Below, piece by piece: positions 21,466 to 21,582 of a stretch of 21,582 nucleotides of DNA. The DNA is from a virus. Both the position numbers and the translations under genes were made by a program. Below the pieces are notes generated by a model. The model was not told where the DNA came from, did not search any database, and saw nothing but the letters and a program-made list of their open reading frames with translations. The stretch lies in IMG/VR virus record IMGVR_UViG_3300031706_000057, positions 1-21,582 of that record; one strand, 5' to 3'. The number at the start of each line of letters is the position of its first letter. Position 1 is the stretch's first letter.

Positions 21466-21582
21466 ATGATAAAATTTGTAGTAAATAGTTGGGAACTAGT
21501 GATGGATCACGGCAAAAACCCACTAAGCACCATACCTTCGCTGCCAGTACGTCATATGATTATGCAAGTGCTTGCTTGGATG
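21466..21582 (+). CDS. Partial rightward hypothetical protein (N-terminal 39 residues)
   Basis: The frame opens MIKFVVNSWELVMDHGKNPL and continues past the right edge. AAAGGA lies about 11 bases before the ATG. The stretch RHMIMQVLAWM may begin a membrane segment, a form seen in small conserved proteins of marine T4-like phages, but the family cannot be assigned from this fragment. Confidence 0.6.
   Translation, partial: MIKFVVNSWELVMDHGKNPLSTIPSLPVRHMIMQVLAWM

Noticed and set aside
1-21582. A cyanophage origin, suggested by the phycobilin genes.
   Set aside because: The tmRNA is of alphaproteobacterial type and the reductase fits PcyX rather than PebS; no photosynthesis genes are in the window. 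The rest of the genome could change this.
1-21582. CRISPR arrays, insertion sequences, integrase or attachment sites, homing endonucleases.
   Set aside because: No regularly spaced repeats, transposase or recombinase motifs, or broken core genes were seen on either strand.

Overview
This window is a piece of a T4-like myovirus genome (Caudoviricetes), very probably marine. It carries a near-complete T4-type replication, recombination and late-transcription set: gp41 helicase, UvsX, gp32, gp59, gp33, gp43 polymerase, gp46/gp47 nuclease, gp55, UvsW and UvsY. A gp19-like tail tube family protein lies at the right end. Almost everything is on the minus strand, with short overlaps and good Shine-Dalgarno sites. 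Only the last ~270 bases hold rightward genes. The sequence is AT-rich. The host is most likely an alphaproteobacterium, because the phage carries an alpha-lineage, circularly permuted (two-piece) tmRNA gene and a PcyX-type bilin reductase, a family reported from oceanic phages thought to infect alphaproteobacteria.

Layout, left to right. 1-2700: three leftward genes of unknown function, one with a nucleotidyltransferase-like KWDG motif. 2701-7485: gp41, UvsX, a coiled-coil protein, gp32, gp59 and gp33. 7478-9705: an accessory block with a PcyX-type ferredoxin-dependent bilin reductase, a heme oxygenase and six small genes, two of them missed by a 60-codon cutoff. 9729-10033: the permuted tmRNA gene, directly upstream of the heme oxygenase. 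10099-12393: small genes, a class I fructose-bisphosphate aldolase with a probable TTG start, a MazG-like pyrophosphohydrolase and a DUF465-like protein. 12403-20745: gp43, a small protein, gp46, gp47, gp55, UvsW and UvsY. 20807-21582: a tail tube-like gene and, divergently, two short rightward genes.

Regulation is unusually readable. Near-perfect sigma-70 promoters (TTGACA, 16-17 bases, TATAAT or close variants) stand before gp41, gp32, the gene after the bilin reductase, the small genes after heme oxygenase, the tmRNA, the MazG-like gene, gp55, UvsY and the rightward genes, with a weaker one before gp43. Several lie inside the 3' end of the preceding gene. T4-type late boxes (TATAAATA) occur at several gene starts. 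Both gp33 and gp55, needed for T4-type late transcription, are present.

How the parts may work together (inference): host polymerase transcribes the tmRNA, heme oxygenase and bilin reductase module early. Heme oxygenase would make biliverdin from heme, and PcyX would reduce it, by family precedent to phycoerythrobilin. The tmRNA would rescue stalled ribosomes with its own tag, ANENFAPSGLFALAA. The aldolase and MazG-like enzyme would adjust host carbon and nucleotide metabolism. No ferredoxin, phycobiliprotein, tRNA, integrase, insertion sequence or CRISPR array was seen.
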